Assembly: GCA_023438065.1 (NCBI GenBank) | Contig: JAEXRH010000008.1 | Span: 248,001-312,000 of the forward strand | From: Spirochaetota bacterium | GTDB lineage: Bacteria; Spirochaetota; Spirochaetia; Treponematales; Treponemataceae | DNA: 64,000 nucleotides | Direction of reading: 5' to 3' | Part shown: positions 1 to 8,217 of the stretch, piece by piece | Numbering within the stretch: the first letter of the stretch is position 1 | How the letters are laid out: each line of letters begins with the position of its first letter | Made by a program: the position numbers and the translations under genes | The notes under the pieces: generated by a model | Seen by the model: the letters and a program-made list of their open reading frames with translations, nothing else | Database searches by the model: none | What the model was told of the DNA's origin: nothing

Positions 1-824
1 GCGGATTCCCGGTGGACGCGGAAACCCGGCTCGCTCGCCACGCGGAGTCCCGGTTCGGCAAGGAGCGTGCGATAGACGCGATCGTAGAATCCCGTCAGTC
101 CCCCGATCGTGCCGTCGTAGCGGAAGACCGCGTACCTGCCGCCGGGAATCGTCCGCGTCCCGAGCGGGGGCTCGGGCTCGGTTCCCTCGGGTACCGTAAC
201 GCAGGCGTCGTAGCGCAGTTTCCCGTCGTCGGTAAGCTCGGGGGCGTCCCGGGAAAAGGAGATGCGGAGCGTCTCGTCGGAAACCAGTCCCGACTTTCGC
301 GCCCAACGCATGAGCTTTCCCCAGGCGAGCCCGATCCTGAAGTCGTACCCCCCGATGTGCCTCGCGTACGCGACGCGATACGGGGGAAACACGCGTACCT
401 CGAACGGGACGCTTTCTCGTTCGTCAGGATCAGTATGACGCGTCGCGTCGCGCGGGACTATCGGATTCTTGCGATTCCGCGCGAGCCCTCGCGATCGCCA
501 GGAGCGCGGCGACACGCCGAAATGCGCCTTGAACGCGTGCGCGAAATGGGCGGGCGTCGAGAAGCCGACCGAGAGCGCGATCTCGGTGAGAGACAGGTCT
601 CCCTCAATCATGAGCGCCGCGCGCTCGAGTCTGAGCCGGTTGATGTGCTCCTGGTGCGTTTCGCCGACGATCGTCCGGAAGACGCGATGGAAATGACAGG
701 GCGAGAAATGGCCCCGCGCGGCAAGATCGTCGAGCGTGATCCTTTCGGAAAGGTGCTCGTTGATGTAATCGATCGCGCGGTTGACGCTCTCCTCGTGAAA
801 GTCCCGGGTGTCGCTTTGCTGCAT
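1..824 (-). CDS. AraC-family regulator with GyrI-like effector domain (3' end outside window)
   Basis: The first ~100 residues form an AraC-type double helix-turn-helix (LDDLAARGHFSPCHFHRVF, then LTEIALSVGFSTPAHFAHAF). After a short linker comes a GyrI-like small-molecule-binding domain (PFEVRVFPPYRVAYARHIGG onward). The DNA-binding domain is N-terminal, as is usual for AraC-GyrI fusions that sense drugs or metabolites. The reading frame stays open to the left edge, so the C-terminus is missing. The ATG at 824 has no ribosome-binding site; an extended -10 box lies 7 nt upstream, suggesting a leaderless message. The gene at 8218-9084 has the same architecture. The ligand cannot be told from the sequence. 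Confidence 0.85.
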   Translation of the reverse strand, partial: MQQSDTRDFHEESVNRAIDYINEHLSERITLDDLAARGHFSPCHFHRVFRTIVGETHQEHINRLRLERAALMIEGDLSLTEIALSVGFSTPAHFAHAFKAHFGVSPRSWRSRGLARNRKNPIVPRDATRHTDPDERESVPFEVRVFPPYRVAYARHIGGYDFRIGLAWGKLMRWARKSGLVSDETLRISFSRDAPELTDDGKLRYDACVTVPEGTEPEPPLGTRTIPGGRYAVFRYDGTIGGLTGFYDRVYRTLLAEPGLRVASEPGFRVHRES

Positions 825-831
825 GGGAAGA

Positions 832-840
832 AGTATACCA
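832..840 (-). promoter_or_regulatory. Extended -10 promoter of the AraC/GyrI gene
   Basis: On the minus strand TGGTATACT matches the extended -10 form TGnTATAAT with one mismatch. It ends 7 nt before the ATG, so transcription should begin at or next to the start codon. No good -35 hexamer is seen. Confidence 0.5.
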
Positions 841-1017
841 CGACCTCAGGGCATTCCGCGTCGCGCGCGCCGGAGTGGGGGTAGGCCGGAATCGCGCCGG
901 AAACGCGGTCGCGTTTCCGGGGAAGTCCGGCCGGAGGGGGAGCAGGGGCGAGCGTTATCGATTCGGGCGGCGGGCAAAACGATCGCCGCCCGAAATCAGT
1001 CGCTCCCCCAAAGAAAC

Positions 1018-2679
1018 TTAATGCTTGAAATGTCTCGTGCCGGTAAACACCATCGCGATGCCGAGCTTGTTCGCGGCGTCGATCGAGAGCTGGTCGTTCA
1101 TCGAGCCGCCGGGCTGGACGATCGCCTTGATGCCGTATTTCGCGGCCATCTCGACGCAGTCGGCGAAGGGGAAGAAGGCGTCCGAGGCCATGACGGTCGC
1201 GCCCTCCTTCGAGACGGCGCCGTCGAGCATCGGGAGCCCCGCGTCGGTGATCGCCTTGCCGCGCGCGAGCGACTGCTCGGTGGGCCATATGCGGTTTACC
1301 TGGCCGCCCGCGAGTCCGACCGCGACGCCGTCCTTCACGATGACGATCGCGTTCGATTTCACGAACATCGCCATCGTCATGCCGAAGGCCATCTCCGCGG
1401 CCTCGCTCGCCGTCGGCGCCTTCTCGGTCACGACCTTCCACTCGCTGAAGAGGGTGTTGTCGCGGCCCTGGACGAGCACGCCGCCGTCGACCGCCATCGC
1501 CTCGGTGAGCGAAGAAGGCTTGATGTCTGCCTTGATGAGGCGGACGTTCTTTTTCTTGGTGAATACCTCGAGGGCCTCGGCCGTAAAGTCCGGGGCGACG
1601 ACGACTTCGAGGAAGATCTTCGTCATCTCCTCGGCGGTCGCCTTGTCGATCGGCCTATTGCAGCCGATGATGCCGCCGAAGATCGAGACGGGGTCGACAA
1701 GGTACGTGCGCTGGTAGGCTTCGAGGACGGTCTTGCCGAGGGCGGCGCCGCACGGGGTGTTGTGCTTGAGCGCGACGCAAATGACGGGAGAGCTCTTTCC
1801 GGCGAGTTTCGCCGCCGCGTCCTTCGGGAACTCCGCGGGAAGCGCGGCGATGAAGTCGTCATAGGCGCACGCGGCCTTCCAGGCGATGTCGAGGTCGCGC
1901 ATGTTGTTGTAGGAAAGCTCCTTGCCCTGCAGCTGCGTCATGCCGCCGAACGCGCCCTTTTTGTCCGCGGTAAGGTAGAGTGCCGCCTCCTGGTGGCCGT
2001 TCTCGCCGTAGCGGAGCGACTGCTGGAGCTTGTAGGGAACGGTGTAGAACTCGGGCCACTTGGGCGAGTTTTCGGAAACGGGAGCGGAGGCCTCGCCGAG
2101 CATGAAGCGGGCGACGGCCGCGTCGTACGCGCTCGTCAGGTTAAAGACCTTGCCCGCGAGGCGGCGCTTCAGGTCCATCGGGACCTTCGTCGCGTCCTGG
2201 CCCGCCGCGTCGAGGGCGGCCATCACCTCGGGGTAGTCGACCGCCGTCGTGAGGACGAGCACGCCCTCGTGATTCTTCGCCGCGGAGCGGAGCATCGTCG
2301 GCCCGCCGATATCGATGAATTCGACCGTCTCCTCGAACGAGAGCCCGGCCTGCACCTTCTCGAAGAAGGGGTAGAGGTTGACGCAGACGAGATCGATCGG
2401 GTCGACGCCGAGGTCCTTGATCGTCTTCATGTGCTCGGGATTTTCGCGGATCGCGAGGAGCCCGGCGTGGACCTTGGGATGAAGGGTTTTGACGCGGCCG
2501 TCGAGGCACTCGGGGAACCCGGTGACCGCGCTCACGTCCGTAACGGGCACGCCCGCATCGGCGAGGTGCTTCTTGGTGCCGCCGGTGGAAAGGATCTCCC
2601 ACCCGTTTTTCACGAGATACTGTGCCAATTCAAGCACGCCGTCTTTGTAGAAAACGCTGATGAGCGCCCGCTTTTTCAT
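1018..2679 (-). CDS. purH: Bifunctional AICAR formyltransferase / IMP cyclohydrolase
   Basis: Catalyses the last two steps of IMP synthesis: formylation of AICAR with 10-formyl-THF, then ring closure. The N-terminal ~150 residues are the MGS-like cyclohydrolase domain ([20 protein letters not shown]). The rest is the AICARFT domain, with [15 protein letters not shown], the KHNTPCG motif, [11 protein letters not shown] and the typical C-terminal [11 protein letters not shown]. It encodes 553 residues, slightly longer than the ~530 usual. The ATG at 2679 is preferred over an upstream in-frame ATG because it follows GAAGGGG at a good distance and matches the family start. It stands alone, far from the purEFMN operon, and has its own promoter. 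Confidence 0.97.
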   Translation of the reverse strand: MKKRALISVFYKDGVLELAQYLVKNGWEILSTGGTKKHLADAGVPVTDVSAVTGFPECLDGRVKTLHPKVHAGLLAIRENPEHMKTIKDLGVDPIDLVCVNLYPFFEKVQAGLSFEETVEFIDIGGPTMLRSAAKNHEGVLVLTTAVDYPEVMAALDAAGQDATKVPMDLKRRLAGKVFNLTSAYDAAVARFMLGEASAPVSENSPKWPEFYTVPYKLQQSLRYGENGHQEAALYLTADKKGAFGGMTQLQGKELSYNNMRDLDIAWKAACAYDDFIAALPAEFPKDAAAKLAGKSSPVICVALKHNTPCGAALGKTVLEAYQRTYLVDPVSIFGGIIGCNRPIDKATAEEMTKIFLEVVVAPDFTAEALEVFTKKKNVRLIKADIKPSSLTEAMAVDGGVLVQGRDNTLFSEWKVVTEKAPTASEAAEMAFGMTMAMFVKSNAIVIVKDGVAVGLAGGQVNRIWPTEQSLARGKAITDAGLPMLDGAVSKEGATVMASDAFFPFADCVEMAAKYGIKAIVQPGGSMNDQLSIDAANKLGIAMVFTGTRHFKH

Positions 2680-2713
2680 GATAACCCCTTCATCAAATGG
2701 TACTGGATGGCAA

Positions 2714-2742
2714 AGCATAGCAAAAAATGGGCGCTTCTTCAA
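2714..2742 (-). promoter_or_regulatory. Promoter of purH
   Basis: On the minus strand a -35 TTGAAG (2737-2742), a 17-nt spacer and a -10 TATGCT (2714-2719) preceded by TGC (extended -10). The predicted leader before the purH ATG is only about 27 nt, too short for a riboswitch. Confidence 0.6.
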
Positions 2743-2833
2743 TCGTGCTACGGCTAATGTAGCGGGTGTAAACCGGTTCAGAAACAGGGGATTTATGTAA
2801 GGAAACCGGGCGTGCCGGCGCGGACCGCGCCGT

Positions 2834-2897
2834 CGGGCTTTTCGGGGTTCCGCTGGCGCTCCAAACCGCTAACGCGGTTCGAGCCCCTTCAAGCCCG
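2834..2897. repeat. Nested palindrome between purH and the AraC gene
   Basis: Outer arms CGGGCTT (2834-2840) and AAGCCCG (2891-2897), then GGGG (2844-2847) against CCCC (2884-2887), then an inner hairpin AACCGC-TAAC-GCGGTT (2864-2879). It lies in the 384-bp gap 2680-3063, which has no convincing gene. The layout resembles the elements near 23.2, 33.6, 35.8 and 58.7 kb. Confidence 0.55.
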
Positions 2898-3000
2898 CAC
2901 GCAAGAAAAGAGCGTGAAGGTGCGGATTGGAAATTTATCGACGTGCGCGTTCTCGCTTCACTGCGAACGCGCTGAAAAATCCCTCACGCAAGGGAAGAGT

Positions 3001-3030
3001 GTTCCCGCTTCTGTTGTTGACAGCGGGAAC
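3001..3030. promoter_or_regulatory. Inverted repeat overlapping a TTGACA box before the AraC gene
   Basis: GTTCCCGCT (3001-3009) and AGCGGGAAC (3022-3030) form perfect 9-bp arms around a 12-nt loop. A consensus -35 TTGACA (3018-3023) straddles the loop and the right arm. This suggests an operator for the AraC-type gene starting at 3064, perhaps self-regulation. The matching -10 (around 3040) is poor. Confidence 0.45.
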
Positions 3031-3063
3031 GTGACTAATTTATCCTGCCTTTAACCCACTCTT

Positions 3064-3972
3064 ATGGAAGAACGCGACTATTCCACGTTTGGAAAAACGA
3101 TTCATCCCGAAAGGGAAATAAAAATCATCTGCCAGTTCAACCTCGGCGAGATACCCGCGGAGGCGCCTTTTCAACGTTTCCGCATCGTGTATATGAAAGA
3201 AGGTCATGGCGTTTTCGAGAATGGGAATATGACCCAGATCGTGACCAGTCCCGGGGTTCTCTGCCTCAACCGGCATGACCGGATACGCTTTCGCCCGTCT
3301 GGCGACGCGAGGATGGACGTGCTGATCTTCGATCCCGTTTGCTTTGAGCGTTACACGGCCTTTGCTGATTACGACACATGGAAAGCGCAGCTTGGTCTGG
3401 ATAGTTATTTTTTCAGGGCGTTTTTCGAGCGCAATGAAAGCTTCATCGGCTCGATTCCCGCGTCACGCGTCCTGGGAAACAGGATATCCCGGCTAATCGA
3501 ATTGACCGGAAAAACCCTGCATGATCAGTCTGATGATTTTTGGCCGTGCAGAAGCCGGTCCTTCTTTATCGAGCTTTTACTGACCGTCAATTCGGCCTTT
3601 AACGAAGGCGACGCCGGGCAAAACCTGTTTAGCGGAAAAATGTCTGATGACGTAACGAGAATCGTTGAATGGGCCAACGAGCATTATCTCGAAAAAATCG
3701 TCCTTGACGATATCACGAGGGCATTTAACACGAACAAGACTACCTTGAATCAGCGGTTTAAAAGCGAGATGGGCGTGACCGTTATCGAGTATGTCATTAA
3801 CCTGAGAATGCAGGTTTCCTGCTCTCTCTTGAGGAAAACCTATCTCCCTGTCGCCGAGATCAGGGAACGATCCGGATATCACGATGACGCGCATTTTCTG
3901 CGGGCGTTCAAGAAATATGCCGGTTGCACTCCGAGCGAATACCGTCGGCGATTCGAGCCCCAATCCGTCTAG
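3064..3972 (+). CDS. AraC-family transcriptional regulator
   Basis: The C-terminal ~100 residues are an AraC helix-turn-helix pair (LDDITRAFNTNKTTLNQRF; VAEIRERSGYHDDAHFLRAF; then TPSEYRRRF). The N-terminal ~200 residues are a cupin-like sensor domain. Residues 153-170 carry DQSDDFWPCRSRSFF, which matches DQPDDTWPCRGRSFF in the AraC protein at 53335-54237, so the two belong to one subfamily. No ribosome-binding site precedes the ATG. Base composition is more AT-rich than the flanks. The target is unknown; the Asp-box lipoprotein gene just downstream on the same strand is a candidate. Confidence 0.88.
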   Translation: MEERDYSTFGKTIHPEREIKIICQFNLGEIPAEAPFQRFRIVYMKEGHGVFENGNMTQIVTSPGVLCLNRHDRIRFRPSGDARMDVLIFDPVCFERYTAFADYDTWKAQLGLDSYFFRAFFERNESFIGSIPASRVLGNRISRLIELTGKTLHDQSDDFWPCRSRSFFIELLLTVNSAFNEGDAGQNLFSGKMSDDVTRIVEWANEHYLEKIVLDDITRAFNTNKTTLNQRFKSEMGVTVIEYVINLRMQVSCSLLRKTYLPVAEIRERSGYHDDAHFLRAFKKYAGCTPSEYRRRFEPQSV

Positions 3973-4077
3973 GCGCTTTACCGAAAGTATTTCCGATAAG
4001 CGGTTTTAAACTGCACATGCGCAATTCTCGGCGTCTCCTTTGGGGAGTACTCTGTGACTCAAGAGGAGAACGAGAAC

Positions 4078-4953
4078 ATGAAAACCTTTTTGTCCGCGGT
4101 ATGCGCGTCCGTTATCGTGGCGCTTTCGGTGACCGGTTGCGACGCGCCCGCGTCGGACTGGAAAATCGTCAGGGAATGCGATATCCCGATGAACGATAAA
4201 TCCAATGTCGCAGGTTTCCTGAACGATTCGTACGCCCTTTCCGTCGGTTTCGGGGGGACGATTAAAACCTCCGGCGACGGGGGGAAAACCTGGGTCAAGG
4301 CGCAGAATCAATCGCAATGCCGACTGAGTCTCGATATCATCGACAGCAATCTTTCCTGGACCGGGGGAAACGGTTCTCATGTTCGCGTGACGAAGGACGG
4401 CGGAAGGACCTGGGAAGCCGTGACCGATTGCCGGCTCGGCTCGGCGCACATGAGTATCGACTTTCTCGACGATAAAACGGGCTGGCTTGCCTCGACCAAA
4501 AGAATCGCGGCGACCGATGACGGAGGCGCGACCTGGACTGAATTGAGCGCACCTGAGGGGATGGACGATATCGCGACCCTGGCGATAAGGTCCGCTAATG
4601 AAGGGTATATCCTCACGAAATCCGGAATCCTTTATGCTACATCCGATCGCGGATCGAACTGGAATTCCGTTTCCATCAAACTCTCGAAATACGGAATCGG
4701 CGGCGATAAACTCATGGCCGCCGACATGAATTTCTATAACGGAAAGCGCGGCGAGATCGTCTTTTCCGGGAACAGGAAGAATGGCGCCAGGGTGTGGCTT
4801 CTTTCGACGGACGACGGAGGGGCGACGTGGATACCGAAGACTCTCCCGTACCCCGAGAAATCGACGGCAACGGAGATCTATTTCTCCTCAAGCGGCGAGT
4901 ACGTCACCGTTACCAGCATGAATAAACACGTAACGGTTTTCAAGAAGGAGTAA
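4078..4953 (+). CDS. Secreted lipoprotein with Asp-box (BNR/Ycf48-like) repeats
   Basis: Begins with a lipoprotein signal peptide (MKTFLSAVCAS..., lipobox LSVTGC), so the mature protein should be anchored through cysteine. Five Asp-box repeats of the form S/T-x-D-x-G-x-T-W follow: SGDGGKTW, TKDGGRTW, TDDGGATW, TSDRGSNW and STDDGGATW. They are spaced ~40-60 residues apart, which indicates a beta-propeller like Ycf48 or sialidase-type BNR proteins. No catalytic residues are evident, so a binding or assembly role is likelier than hydrolysis. The ATG at 4078 has AGGAG 9 nt upstream and begins the signal peptide; an in-frame upstream ATG at 4054 is less likely. Confidence 0.8.
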   Translation: MKTFLSAVCASVIVALSVTGCDAPASDWKIVRECDIPMNDKSNVAGFLNDSYALSVGFGGTIKTSGDGGKTWVKAQNQSQCRLSLDIIDSNLSWTGGNGSHVRVTKDGGRTWEAVTDCRLGSAHMSIDFLDDKTGWLASTKRIAATDDGGATWTELSAPEGMDDIATLAIRSANEGYILTKSGILYATSDRGSNWNSVSIKLSKYGIGGDKLMAADMNFYNGKRGEIVFSGNRKNGARVWLLSTDDGGATWIPKTLPYPEKSTATEIYFSSSGEYVTVTSMNKHVTVFKKE

Positions 4954-5049
4954 TCGTCGGTAGGCGTCTGGGGCAGACCTCACGGAGAATCGCGCTAATT
5001 CATGAAACCCTTCGAGCTCGCTTCGGTATTACCGGCAGTATCACGGCTG

Positions 5050-5102
5050 AAAAAAAAGCGCCGGTCGTCGGGGCGAGAATCCGCCCACGGTGACCGGCGC
5101 GC
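5050..5102 (-). terminator. Intrinsic terminator of the beta-barrel protein gene
   Basis: On the minus strand GCGCCGGTC (5092-5100) pairs with GACCGGCGC (5058-5066), followed by eight T residues. It lies about 50 bp after the stop codon at 5148. Confidence 0.85.
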
Positions 5103-5147
5103 TGCCGTCGCATTTCGTCGGGATGCACGTCCCGACGAACTTCTGGC

Positions 5148-5810
5148 TTAGAACTGGTAGCTTACGCCGAATTCGAGCGAGAGGCCGAGCTCGCGCTCTT
5201 CCTCGAAATTCTCGTACAGGACGGGGAGCGCGCCGCCATAGACTTCGAGGGCATCGAAGGCAACGGTGTAAAGCGCCTCACCCTCGATGTCGCCGAGCTT
5301 GAAGTCGGGGGAGATGAGGAGGTAGGCGGTCGCCGAGAGGTCGAGGGTTCCCGGTCCGATTTCCTTCGAGTAGACGGGGCCGGCATAGACGTCGAAGGCC
5401 GACTCGGGGGCGTAAGCGAATTCGGCGCCGCCGTTGAGGAACTTCCAGGTCGCGTCGAGGGCGGCGACGCCGGTCATGTCTTCCTCGGTCTCGTCGTTGA
5501 TGTCGAAGACGTTCTCGTTGCTGATCTCGAAGTCGACGTCGAACTTCTTGAAGGCGTACACGATCTCGCCGGTAACCGTCTCGAGCGAGAAGTCGGGCAT
5601 GACGACGGAGTTAACCTCGACGGACGCGGAGAAACCGGTCTCGCCAAAGGTGGCTTCGACGCCAAGATCGGCGCCGAGGCCGAAGTCGGAATCTTCGAGA
5701 AGAAGATCGCTCGTCACGGCGTCGGAATAGGCCTTGATGCTTACCGGGAGGGCGAACGCCATCGTCGCGGCAAGAACGAGCAGCAGGAGCAGGGTGGTCA
5801 GTTTCTTCAT
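5148..5810 (-). CDS. Predicted outer-membrane beta-barrel protein
   Basis: A clear Sec signal peptide (MKKLTTLLLLLVLAATMAFA) is followed by ~200 acidic residues of alternating polar and hydrophobic pattern and a C-terminal phenylalanine (FGVSYQF), the usual BAM-recognition ending of outer-membrane barrels. At 220 residues it fits a small 8-10-strand barrel. No enzymatic motif is visible. GAGG precedes the ATG by 8 nt. The gene is a single unit with its own terminator, and a perfect palindrome lies 24 bp upstream. A periplasmic beta-rich protein is the main alternative. Confidence 0.7.
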   Translation of the reverse strand: MKKLTTLLLLLVLAATMAFALPVSIKAYSDAVTSDLLLEDSDFGLGADLGVEATFGETGFSASVEVNSVVMPDFSLETVTGEIVYAFKKFDVDFEISNENVFDINDETEEDMTGVAALDATWKFLNGGAEFAYAPESAFDVYAGPVYSKEIGPGTLDLSATAYLLISPDFKLGDIEGEALYTVAFDALEVYGGALPVLYENFEEERELGLSLEFGVSYQF

Positions 5811-5833
5811 GGTAGAACCTCGCTATTTATGAT

Positions 5834-5855
5834 GCCTTTCCCGTACGGGAAAGGC
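5834..5855. promoter_or_regulatory. Perfect 22-bp palindrome upstream of the barrel-protein gene
   Basis: GCCTTTCCCGT is followed directly by its reverse complement, with no spacer. It lies 24-45 bp upstream of the ATG at 5810, in the promoter or 5' leader. A dimeric-repressor operator fits better than an RNA hairpin because there is no loop. Confidence 0.5.
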
Positions 5856-5882
5856 GCATGAAAGACATACGCGTTGACGGCG

Positions 5883-5919
5883 AAAAAAAAGAGGCGTAGA
5901 CGATTATCTACACCTCTTT
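5883..5919 (-). terminator. Intrinsic terminator of the FecR-domain gene
   Basis: On the minus strand AGAGGTGTAGA pairs with TCTACGCCTCT (one G-U pair) across a 6-nt loop, followed by eight T residues. It serves the gene ending at 6094. The 170 bp between them show no gene. Confidence 0.85.
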
Positions 5920-6093
5920 GCGTCGTTCAGGAAAACATCGGTCGTATCGCGATACCCGTTATCGGGTTCGCTGACACTTTCTGGATCGACACTAGCAGAA
6001 GAATGAGGATAGTGTCCAGCCCTGTTCACAATTTTACGAAAAGAACGAAAGGAAGGCGTTTTCCTTTCTATTCAAAGATCCATTGTAAGCCCG

Positions 6094-6771
6094 TCAATCT
6101 TCGATACGGGTCCAGTCCATCGTTTCGCCGATGCGCGCGGCGAGGCTTTCTAGGTTTGAGTCATCGTGCCATAGATTACCCTGGGGATCGGGAACCGTGA
6201 CGGTGACGTACTTGCCGGCGCCGGAGAAAGTAAGGGCCTCGTGATGTCTCGCTTCCTTGAGGATCTTCCTTTGCGTGCCGCCGGGTAGGAATTCGATGCG
6301 ACCGTTGCAGGTGCAAAAAAAGGTTTCTTGCTTGGATCCGCTTACCCACACGCAAAAACTTGTCCCGCGCACGCCCGCGACGAGTGAAGGCGTTCTCACG
6401 TTCATGCTTCCCCCGGTAGCCTTGTCGAGTTTCCTGAGTACCGCAGTTATGGTCCCGCGCTCGATCTCGAGCGAACGCCGTTTTTTCTCGAGTCGTACCC
6501 GAAAGGTCGTTGCTGGCCCGACGCGAAAAGCGTTCTTGTCGGCGAACACGATCTCCGCGAGCCCGTTTACGTCGGTTGACAGGAGCGCTCCGTCGGGAAC
6601 CTTCGCGCCTATCTCGACGGGCTTACCGTCGACGGAAAGGACTCCCTCTTTGTAGACGACCGTGGCTCCCGTCGTTTCCGCGAAGGCGGAACTTAAAAAA
6701 ATCATCAGTATCGCTGTCGGGATTGCTTTCGTTATCGCTGTCTTCGGCTCTATGCGTTTTTTTTCGTGCAT
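6094..6771 (-). CDS. Secreted FecR-domain protein
   Basis: A signal peptide (ILMIFLSSAFAETTG) precedes a FecR-type beta domain: GAKVPDGALLSTDVNGLAEI, then FRVGPATTFRV, then the typical VRTPSLVAGVRGTSF. In spirochaetes and other bacteria stand-alone FecR domains occur in exported proteins that are not linked to iron-sigma control. No FecI-type sigma factor or TonB receptor is nearby, so the classical Fec role is unlikely. AAGGAG lies 8 nt before the ATG, and a TATACT -10 at 6795-6800 gives a short leader. It has its own terminator. Confidence 0.8.
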   Translation of the reverse strand: MHEKKRIEPKTAITKAIPTAILMIFLSSAFAETTGATVVYKEGVLSVDGKPVEIGAKVPDGALLSTDVNGLAEIVFADKNAFRVGPATTFRVRLEKKRRSLEIERGTITAVLRKLDKATGGSMNVRTPSLVAGVRGTSFCVWVSGSKQETFFCTCNGRIEFLPGGTQRKILKEARHHEALTFSGAGKYVTVTVPDPQGNLWHDDSNLESLAARIGETMDWTRIED

Positions 6772-6794
6772 GGTCCACGCTCCTTATGTCTTTC

Positions 6795-6800
6795 AGTATA
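6795..6800 (-). promoter_or_regulatory. -10 box of the FecR-domain gene
   Basis: TATACT on the minus strand, 23 nt before the ATG at 6771, with a separate AAGGAG between them. The -35 is weak. Confidence 0.4.
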
Positions 6801-6912
6801 ACGCGGAAAGGATTCGCGCGCATCGCCCGGCGCGAGAATCGGTCCATTGAGCCGGACCGGAATGCCGTTCGCACGACGCGGCGGGGCACATGCTCGAGTA
6901 CCATAATGAGAG

Positions 6913-7125
6913 GTGTCTATTTCCATTGACGTGCACCAGTGGACGTATGATGAACAGGATCGGGTGGCAGAGGCCCGATGCAAAAAATCCTGAGACGGAC
7001 GGAATGGCATCGGGATGCGCACGGGGCTTCTCCCCGAGAAGCTGTTCTTCGAGGCCCGCCGCTCCCTGCTTGAACCCGGACCTCCCGAAGAGTTCTACTC
7101 CCTGTCACGGTATAGCCTGAAATAG
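6913..7125 (+). pseudogene. Short disrupted coding stretch, unknown family
   Basis: Within the gap 6772-7191 one plus-strand frame reads like protein for about 70 codons. It runs from a GTG at 6913 (VSISIDVHQWTYDEQDRVAE...), is broken by a TGA at 6991-6993, and continues in the same frame (MRTGLLPEKLFFEARRSLLE...) to a TAG at 7123-7125. The second half has the strong G/C third-position bias of real genes here. Its start is unclear and no ribosome-binding site stands out. The likeliest reading is the decayed remnant of a longer gene; a 36-residue gene from the ATG at 7015 is possible. I do not recognise the family. Confidence 0.35.
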
Positions 7126-7191
7126 GTCGGACCTCGAGTGATGACAGGGACTGTCAATACGATGCAATTGGTGGTTGACCCTCTGACGCGG

Positions 7192-7554
7192 TCACGTGGG
7201 ATCGTGACGGAAATCCCAGAGGGCATTGACGATCACCCAGGAGTAATCCTTTTTTGCGAGATGCAGGTAATCGTCGAATTTCTCGGACACGAGTTTGACG
7301 CTCGCGATGGATCCCGAGATGTCGAGCACGGTGATGTCCCTTACGCCGTGTTCCGGATCGTCGATCTTGCCCTGTCCGTTTTTCGTGGCCTCTACCATCC
7401 AATCCCTGGTAACGTCCCATGTCTCGCCTTCAGGAGTCACGCGGCGCTTGGCGAGTTTCGGGTACAGGGCCCGGGTCATTCGTTCCGCATCGGCCGTGTA
7501 CCAGCCCTCCACGTAATCGAGAACCGCACCAATGATGAGTTCTTTATCGGTCAT
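7192..7554 (-). CDS. NTF2-like / putative lumazine-binding family protein
   Basis: A 120-residue cytoplasmic protein with the pattern of the NTF2-like putative lumazine-binding family: EKELI-type start, YVEGWYTADAERMTRALYP, then YLHLAKKDYSWVIVNALW at the end. The fold is a cone-shaped ligand pocket; ligands are generally unproven. The ATG at 7554 follows AAAGGAGG and overlaps the end of the upstream FMN-binding lipoprotein gene by 11 nt, so the two are translationally coupled. Co-transcription with an AraC/GyrI sensor suggests a role in a small-molecule response. Confidence 0.75.
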   Translation of the reverse strand: MTDKELIIGAVLDYVEGWYTADAERMTRALYPKLAKRRVTPEGETWDVTRDWMVEATKNGQGKIDDPEHGVRDITVLDISGSIASVKLVSEKFDDYLHLAKKDYSWVIVNALWDFRHDPT

Positions 7555-8179
7555 GCGTTGCCTCCTTTCCGGCGCTGGTCATCAAGCCGGGACCTTCGCT
7601 GTACGTAATGGTATTGAGAGTATGCTTCGAGGAAGCCTCGTAGATGGCTTTGAGAACGGCTATCTGAAAACGGTACGAGGCCAACGTGGCTCCGGATACC
7701 GTGTCGACTGCTACCGGATTTTTGGCGGATATCAAGTCGGTCTCCAGGCGGGCATAGGCATTGGCGAGAATGTCGGGCTTCATCCTCGAAACGGAGTCAT
7801 TGTATTTTTTATCGTTCCTTTTTCCGGAACTGTCGCCCGGCTTGAATTCGTCGTAGTACACGGAAGTGAAAGCGCCGTCCGCGACGGAAAAGCGCACGTA
7901 ATGAACGTATCCCCGAAGATCGAGGGTCGAGTACGATTCATAGTCGCCGTCCGGTAATCCGGAAATATCGCCATCCCAACCGTAGTCACGGCGGAACTTT
8001 TCATAGAGCGACGTAAAGGACTTGTTGGGGAAGGACATGACCATCGTCAGGGCGTCTTCCAGATACTTGTAGTCCTTGAAGCGCGCCGTATTGTTCTCGA
8101 GTTTTGCTTTACCGCCGCAACCCGCCATCAGTGCCAGGAACAAAACAGACACGCATGGGACAAGAATCGCTTTAATCAT
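7544..8179 (-). CDS. Lipoprotein with FMN-binding-like (flavinylation) motif
   Basis: Starts with a lipoprotein signal (MIKAILVPCVSVLFLALMAGC), followed by ~190 residues. Near the C-terminus VDTVSGATLASYRFQ matches the S-G-A-T-x-S/T motif of FMN-binding domains (NqrC, RnfG and PplA-type lipoproteins), in which ApbE attaches FMN to the threonine. It may therefore be an extracytoplasmic flavoprotein; the rest of the domain is divergent. The ATG at 8179 follows AAGGAG by 7 nt and starts the signal peptide. It lies 38 bp after the AraC/GyrI gene and overlaps the next gene. No apbE or electron-transport genes are in the window. Confidence 0.65.
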   Translation of the reverse strand: MIKAILVPCVSVLFLALMAGCGGKAKLENNTARFKDYKYLEDALTMVMSFPNKSFTSLYEKFRRDYGWDGDISGLPDGDYESYSTLDLRGYVHYVRFSVADGAFTSVYYDEFKPGDSSGKRNDKKYNDSVSRMKPDILANAYARLETDLISAKNPVAVDTVSGATLASYRFQIAVLKAIYEASSKHTLNTITYSEGPGLMTSAGKEATHDR

Positions 8180-8217
8180 TTCTCGGCTCCTTTCCGTTTC
8201 GGTGTTTTGGCGCATCG

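Noticed and set aside
2680..2713. Riboswitch in the purH leader
   Set aside because: The predicted leader is only about 27 nt.
808..2757. A 649-codon open frame on the plus strand over purH
   Set aside because: Antisense shadow of purH with no motifs and skewed composition.
6991..6993. Selenocysteine at the in-frame TGA of the disrupted stretch
   Set aside because: No convincing SECIS hairpin at the usual distance and no CxxU-type motif; pseudogenisation is simpler.
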